From: Oleiphilaceae bacterium
GTDB lineage: Bacteria > Pseudomonadota > Gammaproteobacteria > Pseudomonadales > Oleiphilaceae
NCBI GenBank assembly: GCA_022447365.1
Contig: JAKVBL010000009.1
Coordinates: 1-64,000, forward strand
Length of the DNA stretch: 64,000 nucleotides
Reading direction: 5' to 3'
Shown here: one piece after another, positions 1 to 8,371 of the stretch
How the letters are laid out: each line of letters begins with the position of its first letter
Numbering within the stretch: position 1 is the stretch's first letter
Made by a program: the position numbers and the translations under genes
The notes under the pieces: generated by a model
The model's input: only the letters and a program-made list of their open reading frames with translations
Told to the model about the DNA's origin: nothing
The model's database searches: none

Positions 1-72
1 CAGAAGTGAAACGGTTCATCGCCGATGGTAGTGTGGGAGGTCCCATGTGAGAGTAGGTCATCGTCAGGCTTC
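1..72 (+). rRNA. rrf: 5S ribosomal RNA, 3' part
   Basis: The window opens inside a 5S rRNA gene. The bases match the conserved second half of bacterial 5S (the GAAGTGAAACG, GCCGATGGTAGTGTGGG and GAGAGTAGG blocks) and finish with the closing-stem half near base 71. The 5' half, and presumably the 16S and 23S genes, lie off the left edge. A terminator follows at once, so this is the end of an rRNA operon. Confidence 0.95.
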
Positions 73-80
73 TAATACGA

Positions 81-114
81 AACCCCAGCAGTACATACTG
101 CTGGGGTTTTTTAT
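81..114 (+). terminator. Intrinsic terminator of the rRNA operon
   Basis: A perfect inverted repeat, AACCCCAGCAG and CTGCTGGGGTT, encloses a short TACATA loop and is followed by a run of T. It lies about 10 bases after the 5S 3' end, as expected for the end of an rrn operon. Confidence 0.93.
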
Positions 115-477
115 TGCGTGCCCATAGGTTTCGTGAAGACCCAATCATCTAGCAGTATATTGAACGAATCAAATAGATAATGCTTGCGTTGGCAGTTATA
201 TCCAGGTTTAAGCGATGATCAGCACTAAGCATGCCGGCTTTTAGTAGTGCGTTTGAGCGTCTGAAAATCCGTGCCTACATGTAGAGAGCTAAACATAGAA
301 ATTCCGGTCACACGGAGGACAGAACTTGACTATGAACGTTCGTTGGGAGATTGTCAGGGCGACCCTTTGATTAAAGGCGGCTTACCGTTCAATATTTTTG
401 CGTGGATTGTTAGCGATTGGTGTATGCATAGAAAGAGTTATATTTAGGTGAGTAGGCTCGCCTGTAATTTACAGTTA
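115..477. other. Gene-poor spacer after the rRNA operon
   Basis: These roughly 360 bases hold no convincing ORF, tRNA or repeat. The only local structure I noticed is an imperfect 7-bp stem (AGGTGAG with CTCGCCT, 446-463) just past the 3' end of the minus-strand gene that follows. It has no T-run on either strand, so it is a weak terminator candidate at best. Confidence 0.5.
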
Positions 478-960
478 TTACGTATCTGCGATGTTGGTTT
501 TGCTCACATCCATATCATTAACAGATAGAGGCTTATCAATTCTAGGCTGATCAGTAAGATACGAATGCGGGAGTTTTCTTATCTCAACGAGTTCTGGAAT
601 TTTATCTTCCTCAACAATTATCCAATCTTTCTTGTCGTCTGTTAGCGATTTTAGTGGGCTTGTTGGGTATGGTTTAGAAGATGTTTTTTGGGAGATGCTT
701 TCTTTGTAATTTGCTGCCGCATAACTACGGCTAAGTCCGGTGTTTTTGTCGTCGAGCAATGAGTTGATGTATTCGAGAATTGTTTCGTCATTATTCCTCA
801 TCATTACACGGTTAGCGCGCATCCATTCTCTATGTCGTGTACGTGTCTCTTTGTGGCAACTATTGTCATTAGTTTGCAGGTCTGCTTTATATAAGGCGCG
901 TACTTTAACAACCAGTGTGGTTACAAAAGCGAGTGTGATGATAAACAAAATCGTAAGCAT
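478..960 (-). CDS. Small membrane-anchored hypothetical protein
   Basis: A 160-residue ORF that I do not recognise. Residues about 1-22 form one hydrophobic segment (MLTILFIITLAFVTTLVV), followed by a basic stretch and a long polar remainder rich in Lys, Asp and Ser. That suits a bitopic inner-membrane protein with a cytoplasmic or periplasmic tail. No cysteine pairs or catalytic motif stand out. There is no strong Shine-Dalgarno before the ATG at 960, which lowers confidence. It stands alone between the rRNA operon and leuA and is transcribed away from leuA. The overlapping plus-strand reading is less convincing. It may be a lineage-specific gene. Confidence 0.5.
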   Translation of the reverse strand: MLTILFIITLAFVTTLVVKVRALYKADLQTNDNSCHKETRTRHREWMRANRVMMRNNDETILEYINSLLDDKNTGLSRSYAAANYKESISQKTSSKPYPTSPLKSLTDDKKDWIIVEEDKIPELVEIRKLPHSYLTDQPRIDKPLSVNDMDVSKTNIADT

Positions 961-1116
961 TAGTATGGTCGCTTATTTATTTTCTTAATATTAGGGAATA
1001 GCACTGAATTAAAATAATTCTCTAAAACTGACGAAAGGTTAAGGTTGCCGTTATGTAGGCGCGCTTAGCTAAATACGAGATCTGTAGGAATCTGTCACTA
1101 AATCGCTCAAAATAAC
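961..1116. other. Divergent intergenic region
   Basis: AT-rich spacer between the minus-strand hypothetical gene and the leuA promoter. No ORF or strong hairpin is evident. It probably carries the promoter of the minus-strand gene, but I could not point to convincing hexamers. Confidence 0.4.
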
Positions 1117-1145
1117 TTGGAAAATAAATGTGGCAAGTTTATAGT
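1117..1145 (+). promoter_or_regulatory. Predicted sigma-70 promoter for the leuA leader
   Basis: A -35 like TTGGAA (1117-1122), a 17-base spacer and a -10 TATAGT (1140-1145, one mismatch to consensus). Transcription should start near 1152. That leaves about 200 bases of leader before leuA, and the candidate leader peptide starts about 32 bases after the predicted start. Confidence 0.65.
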
Positions 1146-1183
1146 CACTAACCGGTTTAATCATTGTTATTTTGGTTTAAGTC

Positions 1184-1282
1184 ATGTCGTTGCATGAATT
1201 AGTGATGAATATTTTTACGAAGCATTCACCTGCCCCTTTCTGCGCTCTAGTTTTAGACGTGCTCACCCTCAATCTGCCGTAG
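1184..1282 (+). CDS. Candidate leucine-rich leader peptide (leuL-like)
   Basis: A 32-codon ORF ending with residues [12 protein letters not shown]. Five of the last twelve codons are leucine (CTA, TTA, CTC, CTC, CTG) and two are valine, with two further leucines near the N-terminus. Its place between a good promoter and leuA, and its composition, match the leader peptides that sense charged tRNA-Leu in proteobacterial leu operons. The stop TAG (1280-1282) lies in the loop of the small hairpin at 1274-1287. Weak point: there is no clear Shine-Dalgarno before ATG 1184 or the internal ATG 1205. The arrangement is seen in the sequence; the regulatory role is inferred. Confidence 0.5.
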   Translation: MSLHELVMNIFTKHSPAPFCALVLDVLTLNLP

Positions 1283-1297
1283 GGCAGTTATTTTTAT
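1274..1297 (+). terminator. Candidate attenuator hairpin before leuA
   Basis: CTGCC (1274-1278) pairs with GGCAG (1283-1287) and TTATTTTTAT follows, so it resembles a weak intrinsic terminator. The 3' arm, extended to GGGCAG (1282-1287), can instead pair perfectly with CTGCCC at 1230-1235 inside the leader ORF, so two exclusive folds exist. The stem is only 5 bp, so function is uncertain. Confidence 0.4.
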
Positions 1298-1349
1298 CCC
1301 CTTCGACAAGCGTACAGAATATAAATCTCGAAATTTAGGAGTTTGGCAT

Positions 1350-2897
1350 ATGTCAGCCAAAGACAAGTTAGTAATTTTTGATACCACTTTGCGTGATGGT
1401 GAGCAAAGCCCAGGCGCGTCGATGACAAAAGAGGAAAAGCTTCGCATCGCACGTGTGCTAGAAAAAATGAGAGTCGACGTTATTGAAGCAGGTTTTGCGA
1501 TTGCAAGTCCTGGTGACTTCGGTGCTGTGCAAGCGATTGCAAATACGGTAAAAGATTCTCGGATATGTAGTCTTTCTCGAGCGCTAGATAAAGATATCGA
1601 TCGCGCTGCAGAAGCTCTGAAGGGGGCAAATGCTTCGCGTATCCATACGTTTATAGCTACGTCTCCCATTCATATGAAGTATAAGCTTCAGATGGAACCA
1701 GATGCTGTCATTGAGCAAGCTGTTCGCGCAGTAAAACGAGCGCGCTCACATACTGATGATGTTGAATTTTCTTGCGAAGATGCTGGTCGTTCAGAGATTG
1801 ATTTTTTATGTCGTATCATTGAAGCCGCAATTGATGCGGGCGCATCTACGATTAACATTCCTGACACAGTTGGTTATGCGATTCCCGAACAATATGGCAA
1901 TACGATCGGCCAATTGATCCAGCGTATTCCAAATTCTGACAAGGCTATCTTCTCTGTTCACTGCCACAATGATTTGGGATTGGCGGTTGCGAACTCATTG
2001 TCTGCAGTTGCTCAAGGTGCTCGTCAGGTTGAATGTACAATTAACGGCTTAGGTGAGCGTGCGGGCAACGCATCGCTTGAAGAAGTCGTGATGGCTGTGC
2101 GCACTCGTTCTGACCTGTTTGATGTAGAGACTGGAATTGATACGACGCAAATTGTACCTGCTTCTAAATTAGTATCGTCAATTACAGGTTTCCCTGTGCA
2201 GCCAAATAAGGCGATTGTTGGTGCTAATGCGTTTGCTCATGAGTCGGGTATTCACCAAGACGGCGTGTTAAAGCATCGCGAAACCTACGAAATTATGCAG
2301 GCAGAAGCAGTGGGCTGGCATACGAATAGTTTGGTGTTGGGCAAGCTTTCTGGACGTAACGCGTTTCGTACACGTTTAGAAGAATTAGGAATCGCTTTAG
2401 AGTCTGAAAGTGAATTAAATGCTGCATTTGCTGCATTCAAAGAATTAGCTGATAAAAAGCATGAAATCTTTGATGAGGATTTACATGCGTTAGTAAGTGA
2501 TTCGGTAAGTAAACCTAAGGAAGAAAAATACGAACTAGTTTGTATGTCAGTTGCTTCTGAAACAGGTGTTCGTCCCGTATCGAAAGTTACCTTGAAAATT
2601 GATGGCGAAGAGGTAAGTGCCGAGTCTGAGGGTGGTGGCCCGGTTGACGCTACGTATTCAGCTATCGAAAAGCTTGCTCAATCAGGCATCAATCTTCAGT
2701 TGTATTCTGTTAATAACATAACAAGCGGTACAGACTCGCAAGGTGAAGTCACAGTTCGTGTTGAACGTGGTGGTCGCATTGTTAACGGTCTAGGCGCAGA
2801 TACTGATATTGTTATTGCATCTGCAAAAGCATATATCAATGCTTTGAATCTTATGGAAAGTGCTGACGAGCGACAGCATCCTCAAGGAGATGTATAA
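1350..2897 (+). CDS. leuA: 2-isopropylmalate synthase
   Basis: Condenses acetyl-CoA with 2-oxoisovalerate, the first committed step of leucine synthesis. At 515 residues it has the usual length of LeuA. The N-terminal TIM-barrel opens with [13 protein letters not shown], the HMGL/LeuA signature, and has the metal-binding HCHNDLGLA block near residue 205. The C-terminal third, from about residue 390, is the LeuA dimer allosteric domain that binds leucine. The start follows TTAGGAG at a good spacing. It lies three bases before the next gene and may be co-transcribed with the holD-like gene and rimI. The upstream region carries a candidate leucine leader, so control by leucine supply is likely. 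Confidence 0.97.
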   Translation: MSAKDKLVIFDTTLRDGEQSPGASMTKEEKLRIARVLEKMRVDVIEAGFAIASPGDFGAVQAIANTVKDSRICSLSRALDKDIDRAAEALKGANASRIHTFIATSPIHMKYKLQMEPDAVIEQAVRAVKRARSHTDDVEFSCEDAGRSEIDFLCRIIEAAIDAGASTINIPDTVGYAIPEQYGNTIGQLIQRIPNSDKAIFSVHCHNDLGLAVANSLSAVAQGARQVECTINGLGERAGNASLEEVVMAVRTRSDLFDVETGIDTTQIVPASKLVSSITGFPVQPNKAIVGANAFAHESGIHQDGVLKHRETYEIMQAEAVGWHTNSLVLGKLSGRNAFRTRLEELGIALESESELNAAFAAFKELADKKHEIFDEDLHALVSDSVSKPKEEKYELVCMSVASETGVRPVSKVTLKIDGEEVSAESEGGGPVDATYSAIEKLAQSGINLQLYSVNNITSGTDSQGEVTVRVERGGRIVNGLGADTDIVIASAKAYINALNLMESADERQHPQGDV

Positions 2898-2900
2898 GCG

Positions 2901-3647
2901 GTGACGCGTCAGGGGCAGCAAGCTAGTTATTTGGATATGATGGGGGTGCAAACCTGGTACGCCCATAAACTGCTTAATGCTGCTCCATCCCCTACTTTTA
3001 GTGATCAAGCTGACTGGGCTAATGACCTTGATCAGCTTCCTATTAATGCAAGTAAGTTTGCTAAAGAAAAAAAGGAGACCGTTCTAGAAAGTCTCGAAGA
3101 GCAGAGTGCGTCACTTGAAATTTCAAACTCAACGCCTCAAATGCTAGAGGTCGAGAGTGTAAGTGAGCGGAATGCAAGTATAGAACCTGGTGTTGAAGTA
3201 AAAGCAGAAGATCTTGCGCTCGTTAATGCTTTGCCCTCAGTGTTTTCTCTAAATGTATATCAAAGCGACGATGTCCGATTGCTTAGCTTTGGTTCTGATT
3301 CTCAATTAAATGATTTTGCTATCGCTACATCATTGGTCATTGCGCGGTTTCAAAGTCGAAGCGATTTAAATTTTGTAGGCAATTTTCGTTGGCCTGTTTT
3401 TTCATTTCAGGCTGAGGCATCTAATATGGATCGTTTGCTAGCCGGTGCATTACAGCAATTCTCCGATAAGATGATTAACGACGCGACGATTAATACAGTC
3501 GTTCTCGGTGTGAGTTTGAGTGAGGGGTGCGTTAGATCGATCGCTAAATGCACTGCAGGCTCAATGATCTTAAGTTCTTCAGTGTCTTTAAGTGACTGTA
3601 TCCGTAATCCTTTACTAAAAGCTCAGTTATGGGCTGATATCATATAG
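2901..3647 (+). CDS. holD: DNA polymerase III psi subunit-like protein
   Basis: Likely the psi subunit of the clamp loader, which links DnaX to chi and so to SSB. The call rests on three observations. The N-terminus contains LDMMGVQTWYAHK (about residues 11-23), which resembles the E. coli HolD N-terminal DnaX-binding peptide (LGITQW). The last residues, IRNPLLKAQLWADI, resemble the HolD end (NPTARAALWQQI). The gene sits directly before rimI, as holD does in E. coli and as the psi gene does in Pseudomonas. At 248 residues it is much longer than E. coli HolD (137); the extra length is an acidic, Ser/Glu-rich linker at about residues 50-105. GTG start, three bases after leuA. The overall identity is too weak to be certain. 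Confidence 0.65.
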   Translation: MTRQGQQASYLDMMGVQTWYAHKLLNAAPSPTFSDQADWANDLDQLPINASKFAKEKKETVLESLEEQSASLEISNSTPQMLEVESVSERNASIEPGVEVKAEDLALVNALPSVFSLNVYQSDDVRLLSFGSDSQLNDFAIATSLVIARFQSRSDLNFVGNFRWPVFSFQAEASNMDRLLAGALQQFSDKMINDATINTVVLGVSLSEGCVRSIAKCTAGSMILSSSVSLSDCIRNPLLKAQLWADII

Positions 3648-3657
3648 TAAACTTTGC

Positions 3658-4140
3658 ATGTATCACGGGCCTTCGCATAATGACATCAGCCTAAGGGATA
3701 TGGTCGAGGCTGATTTAGAAAAGGTTATGCAAATCGAGACCGCGAGTTACGACATTCCTTGGACGCGCAAAAATTTCGAAGACTGTTTGAATGACAAGAA
3801 CGATTGCGTACTTTTGATCTCGGGTCAGCACACCATCGGTCACGCCATTGTTTCATATGTCTTAGATGAGGCGCATTTACTTAATATTTGTGTAGATCCG
3901 CGCTACGCTGGAAAAGGCTTTGGCCGTCTTTTTTTACAATCCTTAATTCGTGTTGCGCGGGAGAAAAAGTGCGTTATGTTTTTCTTAGAAGTTCGCGCAT
4001 CTAATCATAGGGCTATGGGGTTGTATCAATCTGAAGGCTTTAATGAAGTTGGTTTAAGAAAAGGGTATTATCCCGCCCCGAATGGGCGTGAAGACGCTGT
4101 ACTGATGACCTTGGATATGCGTTTGGATGCATATGCATAG
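3658..4140 (+). CDS. rimI: Ribosomal protein S18 alanine N-acetyltransferase
   Basis: A GNAT-fold enzyme that acetylates the N-terminal alanine of ribosomal protein S18 using acetyl-CoA. The 160-residue product carries the acetyl-CoA pyrophosphate-binding loop DPRYAGKGFGR (about residues 81-91) and the RimI-type C-terminal block RKGYYP with EDAVLMTLDM. Length and gene order (holD-rimI) agree with the E. coli gene. It begins ten bases after the psi-like gene, with only a weak ribosome-binding site, which suggests translational coupling. RimI family members share the fold with other N-acetyltransferases, so the substrate rests on the RimI-specific C-terminus and the synteny. Confidence 0.92.
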   Translation: MYHGPSHNDISLRDMVEADLEKVMQIETASYDIPWTRKNFEDCLNDKNDCVLLISGQHTIGHAIVSYVLDEAHLLNICVDPRYAGKGFGRLFLQSLIRVAREKKCVMFFLEVRASNHRAMGLYQSEGFNEVGLRKGYYPAPNGREDAVLMTLDMRLDAYA

Positions 4141-4161
4141 TAAATTTTCTTTAGGAATATT

Positions 4162-5736
4162 ATGAGCCTTCCAGAAATAGATAAGCGACGAACGTTCGCG
4201 ATTATTTCCCACCCTGATGCTGGTAAAACAACGATTACCGAAAAAGTGTTGCTATTTGGGGAGGCTATTCAAAAGGCGGGCACAGTTAAAGGTAAAAAAA
4301 GTGGTCAGCATGCTAAGTCAGATTGGATGGAAATGGAAAAGGAACGTGGTATTTCTGTCACGACTTCTGTTATGCAGTTCCCGTTTAATGACTGCTTAGT
4401 AAATCTGCTAGATACGCCTGGACACGAGGATTTCTCAGAAGACACGTATCGAACCCTTACTGCCGTTGACTCTTGCCTCATGGTTATTGACTCAGCTAAA
4501 GGTGTTGAGGCGCGGACTATCAAATTGATGGAGGTTACTCGCTTACGCGATACGCCGATTGTTACGTTTATGAATAAGCTTGATCGGGATATTCGTGATC
4601 CTATTGAGCTCATGGATGAAGTAGAGGATGTTCTAAAGATCGCTTGCGCGCCTATCACGTGGCCAATTGGGTGTGGTAAAGAGTTTAAGGGTGTTTATCA
4701 TCTCTACGAAGATAAGACGGTGCTATATCAAACTGGTCAAGGGCACAGAATCCAGGATTCGGAGGTTATCGAAGGATTGGATAACCCATTGCTTGATGAA
4801 AAACTAGGCGGGTATGCTCAAGATCTTCGAGACGAAATTGATTTAGTACAGGGGGCTTCTCACGAATTTGATCAAGAGCTCTTCTTAGCTGGCGGATTGA
4901 CCCCCGTTTATTTCGGCACGGCGTTAGGTAATTTTGGTGTGGATCACATGCTCGACGGCCTTACTTCGTGGGCTCCTAAGCCGCAAGGACGTGCAACTGA
5001 TGTGCGTGAGGTAGAGGCAGAAGAAAACAAGTTTTCTGGTTTTGTGTTCAAAATCCAGGCGAATATGGATCCTCAGCATCGAGATCGCATTGCTTTCATG
5101 AGGATCTGCTCGGGTCAATACAGTAAAGGAATGAAGATGCGGCATGTTCGTATCGGTAAAGATGTCCGAGTTTCAGATGCTGTAACCTTTATGGCTGGAG
5201 ATCGTGAGAATGCCGAGAATGCTTATGCTGGCGACATTATTGGTTTGCATAATCATGGAACAATTCAGATAGGTGATACGTTTACCGAAGGTGAAGAGTT
5301 CCGATTTACGGGCATTCCAAATTTCGCGCCCGAGCTATTTCGTCGAATTCGTTTAAAGGATCCGCTGAAAGCGAAGCAATTGAATAAAGGTTTAATACAG
5401 CTCTCTGAAGAGGGCGCCGTTCAGGTATTCAGGCCTTTAGCTAATAATGATTTGATTGTTGGTGCGGTAGGTGTGCTTCAGTTTGATGTTGTTGTACATC
5501 GGTTGAAAGCTGAGTACAAAGTGGACGCGATGTATGAGCCAATTTCTGTCGCGACCGCACGCTGGGTCGATAGTGATGATACTGCGGCATTTGAGCAATT
5601 CAAAAAGAAATGCAACGACAACTTAGCCTTAGATGGTGGTGATAATCTAACGTATATTGCGCCGACTATGGTTAACTTGCAGTTAGCGACAGAGCGTCAT
5701 CCTGACGTGAACTTCCGTCAAACACGAGAGCATTGA
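4162..5736 (+). CDS. prfC: Peptide chain release factor 3
   Basis: A translational GTPase that recycles RF1 and RF2 from the ribosome after termination. The product is 524 residues, the usual RF3 length. The GTPase domain shows the P-loop HPDAGKTT (about residues 17-24), the switch [14 protein letters not shown], and NKLDRD for guanine recognition. The beta-barrel domain II and the RF3-specific C-terminal domain follow. A clear TTAGGA ribosome-binding site precedes the ATG. In E. coli prfC lies after rimI and yjjG and near yjjV; here yjjG and osmY are missing and a YjjV-like gene follows directly. Confidence 0.97.
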   Translation: MSLPEIDKRRTFAIISHPDAGKTTITEKVLLFGEAIQKAGTVKGKKSGQHAKSDWMEMEKERGISVTTSVMQFPFNDCLVNLLDTPGHEDFSEDTYRTLTAVDSCLMVIDSAKGVEARTIKLMEVTRLRDTPIVTFMNKLDRDIRDPIELMDEVEDVLKIACAPITWPIGCGKEFKGVYHLYEDKTVLYQTGQGHRIQDSEVIEGLDNPLLDEKLGGYAQDLRDEIDLVQGASHEFDQELFLAGGLTPVYFGTALGNFGVDHMLDGLTSWAPKPQGRATDVREVEAEENKFSGFVFKIQANMDPQHRDRIAFMRICSGQYSKGMKMRHVRIGKDVRVSDAVTFMAGDRENAENAYAGDIIGLHNHGTIQIGDTFTEGEEFRFTGIPNFAPELFRRIRLKDPLKAKQLNKGLIQLSEEGAVQVFRPLANNDLIVGAVGVLQFDVVVHRLKAEYKVDAMYEPISVATARWVDSDDTAAFEQFKKKCNDNLALDGGDNLTYIAPTMVNLQLATERHPDVNFRQTREH

Positions 5737-5741
5737 TCTAT

Positions 5742-6512
5742 ATGGCAGTTCGACTCATTGATACGCACTGCCATTTGAATTTCCCTCCTCTGCGTCAGAA
5801 TATCGCAACATTAATCGAACAGGCTCATTCGAATGGTGTGGTTGGATTTGTTGTGCCAGCAACAAATTCTTCTGACTGGAAAGAATTGCTTGGTTTATCT
5901 GAAAAGTATCCTGAAATAATGCATGTGGCTTTGGGAGTCCATCCTTGTTTTATTTCGCAAGAGAGTTTATCAAATGACTTGTTAAGTGATCAGTTGCAAG
6001 CACTGTCCAAGCATTTTATTGCGATCGGAGAATGTGGCTTAGATGCGCGTTTTGATAATCTTGAGCAGCAGCTCAATATATTTGAAATGCAGCTCGAGTT
6101 GGCGGGAAAGCTAGACAAGCCGGTGATCATGCATTCGGTCAGGCGACATCAAGAAGTTTTAGATTTGGTTAAAAAGTGCGGTTTGCACTGGGGTGTGGTT
6201 CATGCCTTCTCTGGCAGTTACGAGCAGGCTAAGCAGTTTGTTGATCAAGGTTTGCATCTTGGCGTTGGTGGTGTGATCAAGAGAAATAAGGGTAAAACCT
6301 ATGATGCGTTTAAGCGCATGCCTGTTGATGCGCTACTAATTGAAACGGATTCTCCGGATATGTACTTGCCTGGCAATCCCGAACGTCAAGGGAGTCCATT
6401 AGACATTCTAGAGATTCTGAGTGAGCTGTCAGAAATGAAACAACTTGATAAAGAGAGTCTTGCTGACGCCCTTCAAAATAACTGCCAGAAGTTGTTTTTT
6501 AGCTCTAGATAA
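5742..6512 (+). CDS. yjjV: TatD-family metal-dependent hydrolase (YjjV-like)
   Basis: A TIM-barrel hydrolase of the TatD DNase family, probably a cytoplasmic metal-dependent exonuclease or deoxyribonuclease. All metal ligands expected for the family are visible: DTHCHL near the start, GECGLD, VIMHSVR, VVHAFSG and LIETDSPDMYL. I take ATG 5742 as the start (256 residues), because GAGAG upstream is well spaced from it. A TTG at 5733 would overlap the prfC stop and leave the ribosome site too close. Family assignment is sure. The YjjV subgroup is chosen from the prfC neighbourhood; TatD and YcfH are alternatives. Confidence 0.87.
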   Translation: MAVRLIDTHCHLNFPPLRQNIATLIEQAHSNGVVGFVVPATNSSDWKELLGLSEKYPEIMHVALGVHPCFISQESLSNDLLSDQLQALSKHFIAIGECGLDARFDNLEQQLNIFEMQLELAGKLDKPVIMHSVRRHQEVLDLVKKCGLHWGVVHAFSGSYEQAKQFVDQGLHLGVGGVIKRNKGKTYDAFKRMPVDALLIETDSPDMYLPGNPERQGSPLDILEILSELSEMKQLDKESLADALQNNCQKLFFSSR

Positions 6513-6551
6513 ATAAATAAAAAAAGCTGGTAATTGTTCGTTAATGTGTTT

Positions 6552-6557
6552 TATAAT
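6552..6557 (+). promoter_or_regulatory. Candidate -10 box for rplM-rpsI
   Basis: A perfect TATAAT within TTTTATAATTC, about 130 bases before rplM. I could not find a convincing -35 at the standard distance. The untranslated leader that follows (about 6564-6687) is long enough for autogenous ribosomal-protein control, but I did not resolve a structure in it. Confidence 0.4.
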
Positions 6558-6687
6558 TCGCGCCCTCAAATTGCCGGACAATTCTTCAGAGTCAGCCCCG
6601 TCTCGAATTGGCAAGGCATTAGATAGAAATGCTGACACAAAAATGTGTACAGTTTTAGGTTACTCGGAAGAGTTAAAGGCGAATTAA

Positions 6688-7116
6688 ATGAAAACGTTAA
6701 GTGCAAAGCCAGAATCGGTAAAACGTGACTGGTATGTAGTTGATGCTACAGACAAAACACTAGGTCGTTTGTCGACCGAAATCGCGCGCCGTTTGCGGGG
6801 CAAGCATAAACCAGAATACACTCCTCACGTTGATACAGGCGATTACATTGTCGTTGTTAATGCTGAGAAAGTTGCCGTAACTGGTAAAAAAGCAAGTGAC
6901 AAGATTTATCACCATCACACAGGTTACATTGGTGGCTTGAAATCAATTTCTTTTGAAAAATTGATTGATAAAGCTCCTGAGCGTGTAATCGAAGGTGCGG
7001 TAAAAGGCATGTTGCCACGTGGTCCACTTGGTCGTGCAATGTTCAAGAAGTTGAAAGTGTATGCGGGTAACGAGCATCCGCACACTGCTCAGCAGCCAAA
7101 AGATCTAGAAGTTTAA
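6688..7116 (+). CDS. rplM: 50S ribosomal protein L13
   Basis: Large-subunit protein that binds 23S rRNA early in assembly. The 142-residue length equals the family norm. The N-terminal [20 protein letters not shown] and the block [12 protein letters not shown] are typical of L13. It is followed after 12 bases by rpsI, the universal partner. The gene has its own upstream spacer with a TATAAT box. Confidence 0.98.
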   Translation: MKTLSAKPESVKRDWYVVDATDKTLGRLSTEIARRLRGKHKPEYTPHVDTGDYIVVVNAEKVAVTGKKASDKIYHHHTGYIGGLKSISFEKLIDKAPERVIEGAVKGMLPRGPLGRAMFKKLKVYAGNEHPHTAQQPKDLEV

Positions 7117-7128
7117 CGGAAGGCGATT

Positions 7129-7521
7129 ATGTCAACTACATATAACTATGGTACTGGTCGTCGTAAAACTTCGGCGGCACGAGTGTTCTTAAAGTCTGGT
7201 TCTGGTCAAATTGAAGTTAATGGCCGTCCTCTAGACGAGTTTTTTGGTCGTAAAACTGCTCAAATGGTTGTTCGTCAACCTCTTGAGTTGGTCGAAATGG
7301 CTGACAAACTAGACGTTAAAGTAACTGTTAAAGGTGGTGGTACTACAGGTCAAGCTGGTGCTATCCGTCACGGTATTGCGCGTGCTTTGATTGAGTATGA
7401 TGAGTCATTGCGTAGCCCGCTTCGTCAAGCAGGTTGGGTAACACGTGATGCTCGTGCTGTTGAACGTAAGAAGGTTGGTCTACGCAAAGCGCGTAAACGT
7501 CCTCAGTTCTCTAAGCGTTAA
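7129..7521 (+). CDS. rpsI: 30S ribosomal protein S9
   Basis: Small-subunit protein whose C-terminal tail reaches the P-site tRNA. The product is 130 residues, starts with the conserved [15 protein letters not shown] and ends in the basic tail [12 protein letters not shown]. It lies 12 bases after rplM with a good GGAAGG-like ribosome site, and a strong intrinsic terminator follows, so rplM-rpsI form a closed two-gene operon. Confidence 0.98.
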   Translation: MSTTYNYGTGRRKTSAARVFLKSGSGQIEVNGRPLDEFFGRKTAQMVVRQPLELVEMADKLDVKVTVKGGGTTGQAGAIRHGIARALIEYDESLRSPLRQAGWVTRDARAVERKKVGLRKARKRPQFSKR

Positions 7522-7534
7522 TATGCAGTATATT

Positions 7535-7576
7535 AAAAAGCGCCTGTCGGTATTTGCTGTCAGGCGCTTTTTTTTA
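7535..7576 (+). terminator. Intrinsic terminator after rpsI
   Basis: AAAAAGCGCCTG pairs with CAGGCGCTTTTTTTT across a 14-base loop that can pair further. It ends the rplM-rpsI operon 14 bases after the rpsI stop. Confidence 0.93.
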
Positions 7577-7592
7577 GCCGAACATTTAACTG

Positions 7593-7617
7593 TCAACAAA
7601 TCGATTAAAGTTGTTGA
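7593..7617. repeat. Inverted repeat upstream of petABC
   Basis: TCAACAA (7593-7599) and TTGTTGA (7611-7617) are perfect 7-base arms 11 bases apart, in the 200-base gap before petA. A second pair, TACCTT (7665-7670) and AAGGTA (7681-7686), follows. Either could be a regulator site or an RNA stem; I recognise no known consensus. Confidence 0.35.
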
Positions 7618-7777
7618 TGGCCTATCTTAATTTAATTACTATTTGTGGCTTTTAGGATATGCCCTACCTTTTGTGTGGGTAAGGTATTTAGTGCTCTAAA
7701 AGTTCTTGGTGGCTAAAGCGCTAGGGGCTACAAATAATAAGATATGAGTATTATTTTTATTTTCGGGGGAAGCCTGT

Positions 7778-8371
7778 ATGAGTGAAGGCGACGTTAATGC
7801 GAGCCGTCGCAGATTTTTGATAGGTGCGACTTCAGTGGTTGGGGGTGTTGGTGCGATAGGTGCTGCAGTCCCGTTTGTGGCCTCATGGAATCCAAGTGCC
7901 AAAGCAAAAGCTGCGGGTGCGCCAGTTAAAGCATCGGTGGGTAAGTTGGAGCCGGGTCAGCGTATGACTGTTGAATGGCGAGGTAAGCCAGTTTGGGTTA
8001 TTCGTCGTACTCAAGAGATGTTAGATAACTTAGATAAGTTAGCTGACCGTCTGCGTGACCCAATGTCAGAAGTGCCTCAGCAGCCTGAGTATGTGAAAGG
8101 TGTGTATCGATCAACTAAACCAGAGTACGCAGTGCTAGTTGGTATTTGTACTCATCTAGGTTGTTCTCCCCAGTTTGTTCCTGAAGTTGAGCCTCAAGAG
8201 TTTGATGAAAACTGGATGGGCGGATTCTTCTGTCCGTGTCACGGCTCACGTTTTGATTTAGCAGGTCGCGTATTTAAAGGTGTTCCTGCGCCAACTAACT
8301 TAGTTGTACCACCATATAAGTATCTTGATGATGCCACAATTATGGTTGGTGTTGATGAGGAGGCTGCGTAA
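7778..8371 (+). CDS. petA: Ubiquinol-cytochrome c reductase, Rieske iron-sulfur subunit
   Basis: The [2Fe-2S] subunit of the cytochrome bc1 complex, which takes the first electron from ubiquinol. The 197-residue protein has a twin-arginine signal, SRRRFLIGA, at about residues 9-17, joined to the single membrane anchor. The cluster ligands are present in CTHLGC (about residue 124) and CPCHGS (about residue 152). It is the first of three bc1 genes: its stop overlaps the petB start (TAATG), so the subunits are translationally coupled. A GGGGGAAG ribosome site precedes the ATG. Confidence 0.97.
   Translation: MSEGDVNASRRRFLIGATSVVGGVGAIGAAVPFVASWNPSAKAKAAGAPVKASVGKLEPGQRMTVEWRGKPVWVIRRTQEMLDNLDKLADRLRDPMSEVPQQPEYVKGVYRSTKPEYAVLVGICTHLGCSPQFVPEVEPQEFDENWMGGFFCPCHGSRFDLAGRVFKGVPAPTNLVVPPYKYLDDATIMVGVDEEAA

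Noticed and set aside
740-988. Plus-strand ORF of 82 codons opposite the minus-strand hypothetical gene
   Set aside because: It overlaps the better-formed minus-strand reading with its clear N-terminal membrane segment, and has no ribosome site or sensible protein features.
1253-1669. Minus-strand ORF across the leuA 5' end
   Set aside because: It is the antisense shadow of leuA and its leader; the composition is that of a reverse-strand artefact.
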